From NCBI GenBank assembly GCA_021186555.1, contig JAJKFL010000237.1, positions 2,562,558 through 2,626,557 on the forward strand: a DNA stretch of 64,000 bases, read 5' to 3'. This stretch comes from Reticulitermes speratus. Taxonomy: Eukaryota > Arthropoda > Insecta > Blattodea > Rhinotermitidae. The position numbers and the translations under genes were made by a program. Every line of letters starts with the position of its first letter. The stretch's first letter is position 1. This document shows positions 20,532-32,312 of this stretch, piece after piece. A model generated the notes under the pieces. That model saw nothing but the letters and a program-made list of their open reading frames with translations, did no database searches and had not been told where the DNA came from.

Positions 20532-23500
20532 GTCAGATCTGAGAACAAACAGCGATTATTTCACTGTACAGCATTAACTGACTGGTTTGTATAACTGAGA
20601 CGGAGTGTGTTTACTGCGCGGTACGGACTGTATTTATGTGTTTTGTGTGGATCTCAGAACAAACAGCGATTATTTCACTGTACAACATTAACTGACTGGT
20701 TTGTATAACTGAGACGGAGTGTGTTTACTGCGCGGTACGGACTGTATTTATGTGTTTTGTGTGGATCTCAGAACAAACAGCGATTATTTCACTGTACAAC
20801 ATTAACTGACTGGTTTGTATAACTGAGACGGAGTGTGTTTACTGCGCGGTACGGACTGTATTTATGTGTTTTGTGTGGATCTCAGAACAAACAGCGATTA
20901 TTTCACTGTACAACATTAACTGACTGGTTTGTATAACTGAGACGGAGTGTGTTTACTGCGCGGTACGGACTGTATTTATGTGTTTTGTGTGGATCTCAGA
21001 ACAAACAGCGATTATTTCACTGTACAACATTAACTGACTGGTTTGTATAACTGAGACGGAGTGTGTTTACTGCGCGGTACGGACTGTATTTATGTGTTTT
21101 GTGTGGATCTGAGAACAAACAGCGATTATTTCACTGTACAACATTAACTGACTGGTTTGTATAACTGAGACGGAGTGTTTTACTGCGCGGTACGGACTGT
21201 ATTTATGTGTTTTGTGTGGATCTCAGAACAAACAGCGATTATTTCACTGTACAACATTAACTGACTGGTTTGTATAACTGAGACGGAGTGTGTTTACTGC
21301 GCGGTACGGACTGTATTTATGTGTTTTGTGTGGATCTCAGAACAAACAGCGATTATTTCACTGTACCACATTAACTGACTGGTTTGTATAACTGAGACGG
21401 AGTGTGTTTACTGCGCGGTACGGACTGTATTTATGTGTTTTGTGTGGATCTCAGAACAAACAGCGATTATTTCACTGTACAACATTAACTGACTGGTTTG
21501 TATAACTGAGACGGAGTGTGTTTACTGCGCGGTACGGACTGTATTTATGTGTTTTGTGTGGATCTGAGAACAAACAGCGATTATTTCACTGTACAACATT
21601 AACTGACTGGTTTGTATAACTGAGACGGAGTGTGTTTACTGCGCGGTACGGACTGTATTTATGTGTTTTGTGTGGATCTCAGAACAAACAGCGATTATTT
21701 CACTGTACAACATTAACTGACTGGTTTGTATAACTGAGACGGAGTGTGTTTACTGCGCGGTACGGACTGTATTTATGTGTTTTGTGTGGATCTGAGAACA
21801 AACAGCGATTATTTCACTGTACCACATTAACTGACTGGTTTGTATAACTGAGACGGAGGTGTGTTTACTGCGCGGTACGGACTGTATTTATGTGTTTTGT
21901 GTGGATCTCAGAACAAACAGCGATTATTTCACTGTACAACATTAACTGACTGGTTTGTATAGCTGAGACGGAGTGTGTTTACTGAGCGGTACGGACTGTA
22001 TTTATGTGTTTTGTGTGGATCTCAGAACAAACAGCGATTATTTCACTGTACAACATTAACTGACTGGTTTGTATAACTGAGACGGAGTGTGTTTACTGCG
22101 CGGTAGGGACTGGATTTATGTGTTTTGTGTGGATCTCAGAACAAACAGCGATTGTTTCACTGTACAACATTAACTGACTGGTTTGTATAACTGAGACGGA
22201 GTGTGTTTACTGCGCGGTACGGACTGTATTTATGTGTTTTGTGTGGATCTCAGAACAAACAGCGATTATTTCACTGTACAACATTAACTGACTGGTTTGT
22301 ATAACTGAGACGGAGTGTGTTTACTGCGCGGTACGGACTGTATTTATATGTTTTGTGTGGATCTCAGAACAAACAGCGATTATTTCACTGTACAACATTA
22401 ACTGACTGGTTTGTATAACTGAGACGGAGTGTGTTTACTGCGCGGTACGGACTGTATTTATGTGTTTTGTGTGGATCTCAGAACAAACAGCGATTATTTC
22501 ACTGTACCACATTAACTGACTGGTTTGTATAACTGAGACGGAGTGTGTTTACTGCGCGGTACGGACTGTATTTATGTGTTTTGTGTGGATCTCAGAACAA
22601 ACAGCGATTATTTCACTGTACAACATTAACTGACTGGTTTGTATAGCTGAGACGGAGTGTGTTTACTGAGCGGTACGGACTGTATTTATGTGTTTTGTGT
22701 GGATCTCAGAACAAACAGCGATTATTTCACTGTACAACATTAACTGACTGGTTTGTATAACTGAGACGGAGTGTGTTTACTGCGCGGTACGGACTGGATT
22801 TATGTGTTTTGTGTGGATCTCAGAACAAACAGCGATTGTTTCACTGTACAACATTAACTGACTGGTTTGTATAACTGAGACGGAGTGTGTTTACTGCGCG
22901 GTACGGACTGTATTTATGTGTTTTGTGTGGATCTCAGAACAAACAGCGATTATTTCACTGTACAACATTAACTGACTGGTTTGTATAACTGAGACGGAGT
23001 GTGTTTACTGCGCGGTACGGACTGTATTTATGTGTTTTGTGTGGATCTCAGAACAAACAGCGATTATTTCACTGTACAACATTAACTGACTGGTTTGTAT
23101 AACTGAGACGGAGTGTGTTTACTGCGCGGTACGGACTGTATTTATGTGTTTTGTGTGGATCTCAGAACAAACAGCGATTATTTCACTGTACAACATTAAC
23201 TGACTGGTTTGTATAACTGAGACGGAGTGTGTTTACTGCGCGGTACGGACTGTATTTATGTGTTTTGTGTGGATCTCAGAACAAACAGCGATTATTTCAC
23301 TGTACAACATTAACTGACTGGTTTGTATAACTGAGACGGAGTGTGTTTACTGCGCGGTACGGACTGTATTTATGTGTTTTGTGTGGATCTCAGAACAAAC
23401 AGCGATTATTTCACTGTACAACATTAACTGACTGGTTTGTATAACTGAGACGGAGTGTGTTTACTGCGCGGTACGGACTGTATTTATGTGTTTTGTGTGG

Positions 23501-23710
23501 ATCTCAGAACAAACAGCGATTATTTCACTGTACAACATTAACTGACTGGTTTGTATAACTGAGACGGAGTGTGTTTACTGCGCGGTACGGACTGTATTTA
23601 TGTGTTTTGTGTGGATCTCAGAACAAACAGCGATTATTTCACTGTACAACATTAACTGACTGGTTTGTATAACTGAGACGGAGTGTGTTTACTGCGCGGT
23701 ACGGACTGAG
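20532..23710 (+). repeat. 114-bp satellite array 5, about 28 units
   Basis: The array starts within a unit after GTGTGTCAGATCTGAG and ends at GACTGAGTCTTTATACATAA, which is the start of the element right flank. A six-unit block is duplicated: variant markers TATAGCTGAG (21961 and 22645), TGAGCGGTACGG, GGATTTATG and GATTGTTTC each recur 684 bp apart. This shows segmental, higher-order amplification within the array. Confidence 0.95.
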
Positions 23711-24606
23711 TCTTTATACATAATCAGGTTAAATTCAGCCTGTACAGTTTTAAGTTCTTCTTCTGACAGTCCTCGCATAACGATCACACAGCACAAACCG
23801 GTCCAGCAGGTAGCACCAGTGCATCACTGAAAGTGAAACAAGACCACAAGCACTGCAAGACATAAACAACTGCACGCAATACTCATTACAACTTTTACAG
23901 CTAGCACAGTTCACTGTTCCTAACAGCTGTATTACAAATCACTCGTCAATAAATCGTGTAGTGCCCTTTGAAGACTGTCAAGGTCATCTATACTGGGGAC
24001 ACCGAAGGCATTCTGCAAACAGTGCGCACTCCATGCTCCCCTCCAGGCCAGTCTGTCTTGTTACAACGGACCCAAAAGGACCGAAGTTGTCGCGTGACAT
24101 CACGTGGTTACCGCTACAAACATTCGTGTGAACGTGACTGCCAGACATTTGGAGGGGAAGACGAGACAGCTGGGGTGGTAGGGGAAGGAGTAGTAGGACG
24201 GTCGAGCCACGAGACCTCTGTCCGTAGCCTGAGTATAGTCACGGGAACTGCAAGGTTCATACCTGACAATGGACTGCGTCTAAGCCATTCCAATTCAGTC
24301 CATAACCTCACACACTGTTTGTAAACAATACGTTTTAATATTATCCTCTATTTCACCTTTCAGTAATTAAAGTGAGCACTTCCTTATACCCTTCCAAACA
24401 AACACGTTGCATGCGGGCCACGTGCCCTCATTATTCTGGCCTTGACAGCCATAACACTGGTATTATAGGCGTAACGTGGGGGTGCAAGGGGGGGATGTCC
24501 CCCCAATATTTTTTCTACCTAAGAATAATTTTTGGGCTACTGAGTTGAAGATATGATTCATTACCGGGTCCCTAGCCTAGTGAAACCCAGGGCTCAGTAA
24601 AAGGTA
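23711..24606. other. Unassigned DNA with element right flank at its start
   Basis: The first 40 bp (CTTTATACATAATCAGGTTA) match the right flank of the TTAA element seen inverted at 44595. The 118-codon open frame at 23968-24324 has no recognised domain. AGGCGTAACGTGGGGGTGC near 24469 resembles a transposon terminus but has no partner. Confidence 0.5.
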
Positions 24607-24912
24607 CGGAACACCTTGACCAGCTGAGCGAGCAACTGCGTGGACTTAACAGTGCTACGGGCTGCACGGTCCGGAGTTCGATTCCCAGCAGCGGCAAGGT
24701 ATTTCTTTTTTTGCTGCAATGTCCAGACCGGTTCTGGGGCCCACCCGACCATCTATTCAATAGGCACAAAATATTATTTCTTCAGGAGGGGGGGGGGGGG
24801 GGGGGGTTGTAAGCGGCCGGAATATCAATTTGATCACTGACATCCATTCGTGCCGAAGTTAAGAATAAATGGAGCTACACCTCTACTTATATACCTTATG
24901 ACGAAGACATGC
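24607..24912 (+). mobile_element. SINE family 1, diverged copy with poly-G core
   Basis: A box B sits at GGAGTTCGATTCCC (24673-24686), followed by CCAGACCGGTTCTGGGGCCC. The GGGGG of the family core is expanded to a run of about 19 G (24788-24806), then AAGCGGCCGGAA. The tail block TAAGAATAAATGGAGCTACA follows. This supports assignment of the minus-strand copy at 2630. Confidence 0.75.
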
Positions 24913-25042
24913 ACAGCGCTCAGGACAGTGAAACTGTACGTTAAAAACTACGAGAGACTGCTAAAGGCAGTTTCCTAGCACTACATAGCTGGACGGAGCT
25001 ATCAGACGCATTCAATTAACGGAAACCGATATCAAAGAGCGG

Positions 25043-25373
25043 AAATGTGCATCGTACAGTTTGTACAGTGCCGATGGCCCAGTTCTCACTTGCCTGTCTG
25101 CAACATGACCACTCATTCACTTCTGTTTGTTGTACTGTACTGTACTGTACGGTAGCAACGTTCGTCATAGACAAGTACAATATACAGCAGACTGTCCTTT
25201 ATAAAATGTACATCGTACAGTTTGTACAGTGCCGATGGCCCAGTTCTCACTTGCCTGTCTGCAACATGACCACTCATTCACTTCTGTTTGTTGTACTGTA
25301 CTGTACTGTACTGTACGGTAGCAACGTTCGTCATAGACAAGTACAATATACAGCAGACTGTCCTTTATAAAAT
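25043..25373 (+). repeat. 161-bp tandem duplication
   Basis: The segment from ATCGTACAGTTTGTACAGTG to CAGACTGTCCTTTATAAAAT occurs twice, starting at 25051 and 25212. The second copy has one extra TGTAC in the internal TGTAC run. The two flanking open frames are incidental. Confidence 0.95.
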
Positions 25374-25670
25374 CCGGATAAGCACAAGACAAATAGAAAG
25401 TTAGCGACGACAAAACTTTCATGTGTCAAAACCAAAACAATCATGCATCATGTCGTACACGAGGTATGTTCAGTTGTCATAAACATTACATGACACGCCA
25501 TTACAACACTAAATATTACTCATTTATTACACTGAAGTATCGTTACTTTTCAACGTAATCCCGCAGCACAATAACGCATTTGCCCCACTTTGGCGTAGGG
25601 TAAGCTGCTACAATAACGACAAACTCATCTTCAAAGTTACACAGTACATTGCTACAAAACTTAACACACA
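25374..25670. other. Unassigned DNA
   Basis: No gene or repeat is recognised. Confidence 0.5.
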
Positions 25671-25871
25671 CAGTCGAACTCGGTTATAACGTCACGAAAT
25701 GGACTGAATATTTTGTGTCGTTATAAACGAGTGTTGTTATAACCGAGTGTTGTTATAACGGAGGAGTATAATGTTGTGGTTAACAGTGAGGAATTAATTG
25801 GTACCGCAGAATATCTGACTTTATAGGCGAGGTGTCGTATAAACCTATGTCGTTATAACCGGGTTCGACTC
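25671..25871 (+). mobile_element. MITE family 1, copy with internal 19-bp duplication
   Basis: The ends are CAGTCGAACTCGGTTATAAC and AACCGGGTTCGACT. The block CGAGTGTTGTTATAAC is present twice in tandem near 25729-25760, which makes this copy longer than the one at 384-568. The terminal G is missing on the right. Confidence 0.85.
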
Positions 25872-26359
25872 TATTATAATTCCTTAATGTAGTAAGTTAA
25901 ATGTATATAATTACGAAAAAATTATCTATTGCCAAATATCAGTAAACAAATATAACGTTTCAAAATGACGAATGGCCCTGTTGTATCCGGATATGGATAC
26001 AGTAGCGTCACGTTCGGAAAGTGCGCTATAACCAGAAAGACCGCAAATGATTAAGCGGAAAATGTTTTAATTGTTATTGCATATTAAAGCATGTAAACAG
26101 CAGAGAGCATTACTGTTGTCTACATGTGGCGCCTTGTACTTTCGTTTAACGTTCTGTCCCCCGTCTCCATTATCTACCATGAAGACGGAGGCATATAATT
26201 CTTCGAAACGATGGTACCTATCAACCAAACTGTACCACCTCACATTCACAGCCACCGCTGCCACAAACTCAAATATCACGAAAGACCGGAACTTCAACCT
26301 TCCACCGACTACAAACTCTCTCCTCTTAAGACAGTCTTGGAGAAAAATGGCTTCGTGTT
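25872..26359. other. Unassigned DNA
   Basis: Open frames of 98 (minus) and 165 codons (plus, ending in SINE sequence) overlap here. I recognise no domain in either, and their mutual overlap and the SINE inclusion argue against a gene. Confidence 0.5.
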
Positions 26360-26515
26360 TCAACCATGGGGCTCACCGAGCCTCCTCTTCAGTGGGTACA
26401 GAGGGTTCTTTCTCGGGGGTAAAGAGGCCGGAGCGTGAATCTGACCACTTATCTCCATCTAGTGCCATGGTTAAGAATGACTGGAGCTATACCTCCACTC
26501 TATGCCTTCATGACG
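26360..26515 (+). mobile_element. SINE family 1, 5'-truncated copy
   Basis: ACCATGGGGCTCACCGAGCC, the core TCGGGGGTAAAGAGGCCGG, the CCATCTAGTGCCATGG block and CTGGAGCTATACCTCCACTC are colinear with the copy at 47455. Confidence 0.8.
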
Positions 26516-26532
26516 TGCACCGCGACAACTTT

Positions 26533-27443
26533 GTCTTTATATTTGCTGTATGTAATATGCCCAACTAACTTTTATCTTTGCTGTATGTAATATGCCCAAC
26601 TAACCTTTATCTTCGCTGTATGTAATATGCCCAAGTAACCTTTATCTTCGCTGTATGTAATATGCCCAACTAACCTTTATCTTTGCTGTATGTAATATGC
26701 CCAACTAACCTTTATCTTTGCTGTATGTAATATGCCCAACTAACCTTTATCTTTGCTGTATGTAATATGCCCAAGTAACCTTTACCTTTGATGTATGTAA
26801 TATGCCCAACTAACCTTTATCTTTGCTGTATGTAATATGCCCAACTAACCTTTATCTTTGCTGTATGTAATATGCCCAAGTAACCTTTATCTCTGCTGTA
26901 TGTAATATGCCCAACTAACCTTTATCTCTGCTGTATGTAATATGCCCAACTAACCTTTATCTTCGCTGTATGTAATATGCCCAACTAACCTTTATCTTTG
27001 CTGTATGTAATATGCCCAACTAACCTTTATCTTTGCTGTATGTAATATGCCCAACTAACCTTTATCTTTGCTGTATGTAATATGCCCAAGTAACCTTTAT
27101 CTTTGCTGTATGTAATATGCCCAACTAACCTTTATCTTTGCTGTATGTAATATGCCTAAGTAACCTTTATCTTTGCTGTATGTAATATGCCCAACTAACC
27201 TTTATCTTTGCTGTATGTAATATGCCCAACTAACCTTTATCTTTGCTGTATGTAATATGCCCAACTAACCTTTATCTTTGCTGTATGTAATATGCCCAAC
27301 TAACCTTTATCTTTGCTGTATGTAATATGCCCAACTAACCTTTATCTTTGCTGTATGTAATATGCGCAAGTAACCTTTATCTTTGCTGTATGTAATATGC
27401 GCAAGTAACCTTTATCTTTGCTGTATGTAATATGTCCAACTAA
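26533..27443 (+). repeat. 35-bp minisatellite, about 26 copies
   Basis: The unit is CTGTATGTAATATGCCCAAC plus TAACCTTTATCTTTG. Variants CAAG for CAAC and TTCG or CTCTG for TTTG are scattered, mostly as single units. The array ends directly against a diverged 114-bp unit. Confidence 0.97.
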
Positions 27444-27600
27444 AGTTCTGCCCATACATAGTGGATCTCGCAACACAGTGCGATTATTTCCCTGTACAGC
27501 ACTAACTGGGTGGTGTGTTTACTGCGCGGTACGAAATGAATCCTTATATACAATTCAGATTAATCTGTCTTTAAAATATGATTCTCATGCAGCCCTCCAA
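27444..27600 (+). repeat. Lone degenerate 114-bp satellite element
   Basis: GTTCTGCCCATACATAGTGG, GCGATTATTTCCCTGTACAG with GTTTACTGCGCGGTACG, and the right flank GAATCCTTATATACAATTCA with AGATTAATCTG reproduce a single-unit version of the TTAA element. The internal array was never expanded here, or has been lost. Confidence 0.8.
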
Positions 27601-28192
27601 ATTTAAATTTATAAAAATTTATCCCCTTGTTTTAAAGTAAAGACAATTAATTACATTCACAAATTATACGCTTCAGCATTAGCTGTCTTTAAACGGTTAA
27701 CAAAATACAAGTCACAGACAACACCGTACGTCAGTATTAGGCTATGTGATATCACGATGGACGGCAGAGTCAATGAGAGTCTGAGGACAACCACTGAGAA
27801 AGAATTAAGTGATGTGTTCGTGTTCACATTCTGATGACCTGTGTTCGTGTTTCCACACTTGACCCCACCCAGAACTGCACGGTTTTGGTGCTGAGGTCAC
27901 ATCGCAAGGTCAGCTAACAGTGACAGACTACTTAGCCGTCAACAAGTGTGCCAGTACAACCGAGAGACATATGGACAGTGGCCGGCCACACTGGGGTCAC
28001 GAACAATTCTGGAGAAAGCGCAAAATGAGGACACACAATGCAGAACTTCATTATTTACGGAAGTCATCCTAAATACTAAATTATACAACTCTACAACCCA
28101 CTTCCGTGTAGAACCGCCATTAACCTGCTTCACTAGAGTCGTGAAGCAAAACCACAGTCACCATATTTGTGGTAGGCATACTGTTTACATCA
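27601..28192. other. Unassigned DNA
   Basis: No recognised gene. Overlapping open frames of 64 and 86 codons on opposite strands at 27939-28206 have no motif. Confidence 0.5.
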
Positions 28193-28366
28193 TGATCATC
28201 ATGTAGCAGTCATGCAGTTGGGCCACTTGACCCGTTCCAATCTTCACTCATCCAGAAGCATCTTCAGTGCTCTTCCCTGGTTCCTTCAGCCGTTTGCTGC
28301 TCAGTCTGTCGTCATCCTGTGCAATGTTACGAGGCATTCTATTTACAGGCTGTGTCCAATTTCTCT

Positions 28367-28512
28367 CTAGGGTCGACTCAGCTTCTAACAGAAATGAGTA
28401 CCAGGAATATTTCCTGGGGGTAAAGGCGGCCGGTGCGTAGGGCTGACAACCTTACCACCTTCATGTGCCGACTGTCTATAAATCTGGTAGCCTCAACCTC
28501 CTGGAACCTTTA
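28367..28512 (+). mobile_element. SINE family 3 insertion with 12-bp target duplication
   Basis: TCCAATTTCTCT at 28355-28366 is repeated at 28513-28524. The 146-bp insert contains GAGTACCAGGAATATTTCCT, the core GGGGGTAAAGGCGGCCGGTG, CCACCTTCATGTGCCGACTG and TCAACCTCCTGGAACC, and ends CCTTTA. The same element lies inverted at 32135-32312. Confidence 0.9.
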
Positions 28513-28871
28513 TCCAATTTCTCTTGTATTCCTGTATTTTGTCCAAAACTGCGGTCATATTTAATTCCTTTGCAGTCTCTGTATTTGTTTTATGATCTGT
28601 CCAAATGTATCCTGCTGTTATTCTTCTTGCGTCTACTCGCTTTAATGGTCCAATTTTCACTGCCGTATAGCAGAGTTGGGAGGTCCAGTGTTTGTATAAT
28701 TTTAGTCATGTTTTCTTCAGGGTTTTCTGTGGTCTAAGCACAATATTCCTAATGTCTGTTATTTTCAAATAGTTACTTAATTTGTATCAATGTCCACTTC
28801 TTTTCCATAGAATATCAAATTTCCTAAATAGTCAAAGGAATTCACTTGTTCTACAGTTTTGTTATCTATTA

Positions 28872-29217
28872 CAGGGGTGGCCAAACCGCGACTCGCGAGC
28901 CACATGCGGCTCTTTGACATATAATGTGCTGCTCACAGAAATATGTCGGCTGAGCTCCTTTTTGCATTAAATTTATATAAAAGGTAAATACAAAATTTTC
29001 AAGCTTTACAATTATTTACCGGTATAAACTGAGAGTCCGCTGGATTAAAACGTAAGTTTAATGTTCATGGTGAGTGAATGTATTTAAGAATTTTTGTAAC
29101 AAAATGTGCGTGTAACAATAAAAACGTGTGTGTAATATTTGTTTGTGTCTTGCGGCTATCAAACGTCTGAAGTTTATCGTATGTGGCTCTTACGTTAAGC
29201 GAGTTTGGCCACCCCTG
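28872..29217 (+). mobile_element. hAT-type MITE (CAGGGGTGGCCAAAC ends)
   Basis: The left end is CAGGGGTGGCCAAACCGCGA and the right end is the complement of CAGGGGTGGCCAAACTCGC. This terminus is characteristic of hAT elements (established knowledge). The element is 346 bp without coding capacity and interrupts the LINE remnant. Its 8-bp target duplication is not clearly preserved. Confidence 0.85.
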
Positions 29218-29350
29218 TTTTATAGTAACGTTCTGTTTCCCTTTGAACAGAGCGCTGTGATATAAGCAGGTGACTGTTTAGGTTCACCAAAATCACAGTC
29301 CGTGTTTGGAGCAGGCGAGGACTCGGGTCCTGCACAAACGGTAATGTGAT

Positions 29351-29425
29351 GTTTGTGTCCCACAACAGGTGGCAGCACGTTCCATGTGCTGTTTGTGTCC
29401 CACAACAGGTGGCAGCACGTTCCAT
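29351..29425 (+). repeat. 40-bp tandem duplication
   Basis: GTTTGTGTCCCACAACAGGT followed by GGCAGCACGTTCCAT occurs at 29351 and 29391. Confidence 0.95.
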
Positions 29426-29890
29426 CTTGATAGGCTATTGTTCATTTCAACACAGTCTCGTTCCCCTATTAGCGAACAATTCATTACTGTAATCCGTCTC
29501 GTTCCCCGACACAAACCTCTACCTCATCTCGTGCGCTCTAGACCAGTGTTTGTCAACATGCGATTCACGATCCCCTGCGGGCACGCGAGTTGCAACCACG
29601 GAGTCACGGAGTGGAGTACATCTAACGTAGGTACAATCAATGATAGACTGCACAACACTTCTCCTTTATTTTAATCTACGCTTTACTGCGACATGTTTCG
29701 ACCAATTATATATGGCCATCTGCAGCACTTCGTATAAAATTGCAGACTACACAAACGTGCGATGTCACGTATTCTACATAAAAATAAATACGCGCTTACC
29801 GGAGTTATTCCGTGGAGCTTATTATAACCGATGAACGTTAAATTACATGGATATAAACAAGACAGGCAATGTACGTATAACGTTACATCA
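29426..29890. other. Unassigned DNA with a decayed GAAACATGTCG motif
   Basis: At 29688-29725 the minus strand reads GGTCGAAACATGTCGCAG, but the upstream CTGATGA is replaced, so it is at most a dead hammerhead relative. CAGTGTTTGTCAACATGCG near 29543 resembles a hAT end without a partner. Confidence 0.45.
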
Positions 29891-30371
29891 AGGCGCGTTC
29901 GCGTAACCATGGTTGCCGTGGAAAAGCAATAAGTATTACGTATTCTGAGTGTGTGTCTGTAGCCTTAGTTATCCAGCATGCAAAGCGCATGCGCCATATT
30001 ATATTCCCATCTGTGGACTATCTGGCTGTACCGTATTTTTCCACATATCTCATAAACGGCACGATTTTCGGGGAAAAAGTTATTGAACATAAAATGTGTG
30101 TTTTGATTTTCTGTACAACTTTTGTCTGAAACATTTCTCATTCTAAGAAGAATTCAGCAAGATATTATCATAAATGTACGTAGGTCTTTATGTAAAGTAC
30201 CGTTATTGTTGTCAGGTTTTAATGGAACTAGAATTTTCTCTACAGATTATCGAAAAGTAATCAAATACGAAATTTCAAGAAAATCCGTCCAGTGGCAGCC
30301 AAGTTGTTCCATGCGGACGGACAGACATGACGAAGCTAATAGTAGCTTTTCGCGATATTGCGAACGCGTCT
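29891..30371 (-). mobile_element. AGGCGCGTTCG element, copy 2, complete
   Basis: The ends AGGCGCGTTCGCG and CGCGAACGCGTCT-type are inverted. Internal landmarks match 16268-16713 in the opposite orientation: AAAGCGCATGCGCCATATTA on the left, and GGACGGACAGACATGACG on the right. Length is 481 bp. It has no coding capacity; the 83-codon open frame within it is incidental. Confidence 0.8.
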
Positions 30372-30736
30372 AAAAATCCTTTAAGTTTGATAGTTTGATA
30401 TAGAATATACGAGAATTACATTTGGTTCTAAAGCATAGCAAGGATGCGTCAATTAGAGATTAATAGAATACATCCAGTAGCAATTAAAGCTGTTTCTTCC
30501 TCTAGGACTTCCCTCGTCTAAGTTGTGCTGTCATTAGTGCCAGAAAGATAGTTTCTGCAATACACGTTTACACTGACTTTAAAAGGACTTTACATTGAAA
30601 GTACTTTTGCTGTTTGTAATTATTCTAACTGTACAAGTTACCGCGAATTGTGAAAAGGGGTACGAGACTCGAGATAATTTTTGAGAGGGGGTCCACGTAA
30701 TTAGCGACACTTTGTCAGCCGAGCTAAGTACCAAAC
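30372..30736. other. Unassigned DNA
   Basis: Nothing recognisable is present. Confidence 0.5.
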
Positions 30737-31815
30737 GGCTGATAACTGCTGCTCTAAACCACATGAACTACCCCACGAGGCATGATACCCTCAGTTAACT
30801 GCTGCTCTAGACCACATGAACTACCCCCACGAGGCATGATACCCTCAGTTAACTGCTGCTCTAAACCACATGAACTACCCCCACGAGGCATGATACCCTC
30901 AGTTAACTGCTGCTCTAGACCACATGAACTACCCCCACGAGGCATGATACCCTCAGTTAACTGCTGCTCTAGACCACATGAACTACCCCACGAGGCATGA
31001 TACCCTCAGTTAACTGCTGCTCTAGACCACATGAACTACCCCACGAGGCATGATACCCTCAGTTAACTGCTGCTCTAGACCACATGAACTACCCCCACGA
31101 GGCATGATACCCTCAGTTAACTGCTGCTCTAGACCACATGAAGTACCCCACGAGACATGATACCCTCAGTTAACTGCTGCTCTAGACCACATAAACTACC
31201 CCACGAGGCATGATACCCTCAGTTAACTGCTGCTCTAAACCACATGAACTACCCCCACGAGGCATGATACCCTCAGTTAACTGCTGCTCTAAACCACATA
31301 AACTACCCCCACCAGGCATGATACCCTCAGTTAACTGCTGCTCTAAACCACATGAACTACCCCCACGAGGCATGATACCCTCAGTTAACTGATGCTCTAA
31401 ACCACATGAACTACCCCCACGAGGCATGATACCCTCAGTTAACTGCTGCTCTAAACCACATGAACTACCCCCACGAGGCATGATACCCTCAGTTAACTGC
31501 TACTCTAGACCACATGAACTACCCCCACGAGGCATGATACCCTCAGTTAACTGCTGCTCTAAACCACATGAACTACCCCCACGAGGCATGATACCCTCAG
31601 TTAACTGCTACTCTAGACCACATGAACTACCCCCACGAGGCATGATACCCTCAGTTAACTGCTGCTCTAAACCACATGAACTACCCCACGAGGCATGATA
31701 CCCTCAGTTAACTGCTACTCTAGACCACATGAACTACCCCACGAGGCATGATACCCTCAGTTAACTGCTACTCTAGACCACATGAACTACCCCCACGAGG
31801 CATGATACCCTCAGT
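30737..31815 (+). repeat. 54-bp minisatellite, about 20 copies
   Basis: The unit is TGATACCCTCAGTTAACTGC, TGCTCTAAACCACATGAACT, then ACCCCCACGAGGCA. Units with four instead of five C are 53 bp, which breaks the otherwise open frames. Runs such as MIPSVNCCSKPHELPPRG are therefore artefacts of an 18-codon period. Confidence 0.97.
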
Positions 31816-32134
31816 CGTTTTCCGGTATGCCTGTCGTGCAGCCCTCCCACAATTAACTCAAAATGCCCGCCAAACTTAGCCCTGCCAACGTGACCAAGTC
31901 TCGTCACAACGCTACCCTCCAAAACACAAAATTCCACCCAAATGCCCAACTCCTTCCCCCTGCTGCGAGCTTCCAACAGTCCACTTCCCATCACCTTACC
32001 TTCTTCGCTTACCAACACTCTATCTTGCCTCTTGCCTACCTTTACCAGAAGGACGAGCGGGCAGTGACTGGGAACCTCCGGAACAGAGAATATTTCTGTG
32101 TACCCCATAATAATAATAATAATAATAAGACTAA
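31816..32134 (+). mobile_element. SINE-like tail with AAT repeats
   Basis: TACCAGAAGGACGAGCGGGC with AGTGACTGGGAACCTCC lies at about 32043-32080 and is followed by a tract of ATA repeats (about 32108-32128). The block recurs on the minus strand near 18680-18735. The upstream 180 bp is CA/CT rich and unassigned. Confidence 0.5.
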
Positions 32135-32312
32135 TAAAGGTAAAGGTAAGGTAAAGCAATCCCATTACAGGCCTGGACAAGCCCTTAGGGTTCCAGGAGG
32201 TTGAGACTCCCAGATTTCTAGACAATCGGCACATGAAGGTGGTAAGGTTGTCAGCCCTATACAACGGCCGCCTTTAACCCCAGAAAATATTCCTGGTACT
32301 ACCACTACTAAT
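32135..32312 (-). mobile_element. SINE family 3, minus-strand copy
   Basis: Read on the minus strand: GTACCAGGAATATTTTCTGG, AAAGGCGGCCGTTGTATAGG, ACCTTCATGTGCCGATTGTC, TCCAGGCCTGTAATGGGATT and a tail with repeated TTTACCT. It is longer at the 3' end than the copy at 28367. Confidence 0.85.

Larger units (their letters stand above)
28193..29250 (-). pseudogene. LINE ORF2 C-terminal remnant carrying two insertions
   Basis: On the minus strand, read from 29250 down, are KGKQNVTIK, then a hAT MITE, IDNKTVEQVNSFDYLGNLIF, LPTLLYGSENWTIKA, a HKTNTE-like region, KYRDCKG, a SINE, RNWTQPVNRMPRN, and a decayed C-terminus. Removing the two insertions restores the order of the known insect LINE tail (YLGN, LYGSENW, RNW, NRMPRN). 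Several frameshifts and stops remain, so it is dead. The catalytic RT motif is not included. Confidence 0.85.

Noticed and set aside
23968..24324. 118-codon frame
   Set aside because: No motif, no conserved neighbour, and composition is like the surrounding non-coding DNA.
26071..26568. 165-codon open frame
   Set aside because: Its last third is SINE sequence and a 98-codon frame overlaps it on the other strand. No domain is recognised.
29543..29580. hAT end (CAGTGTTTGTCAACATGCG)
   Set aside because: No inverted partner within 1 kb; it may be a truncated copy but cannot be delimited.
31773..32264. 163-codon minus-strand frame
   Set aside because: It crosses a SINE, an AAT repeat and the edge of the 54-bp array.
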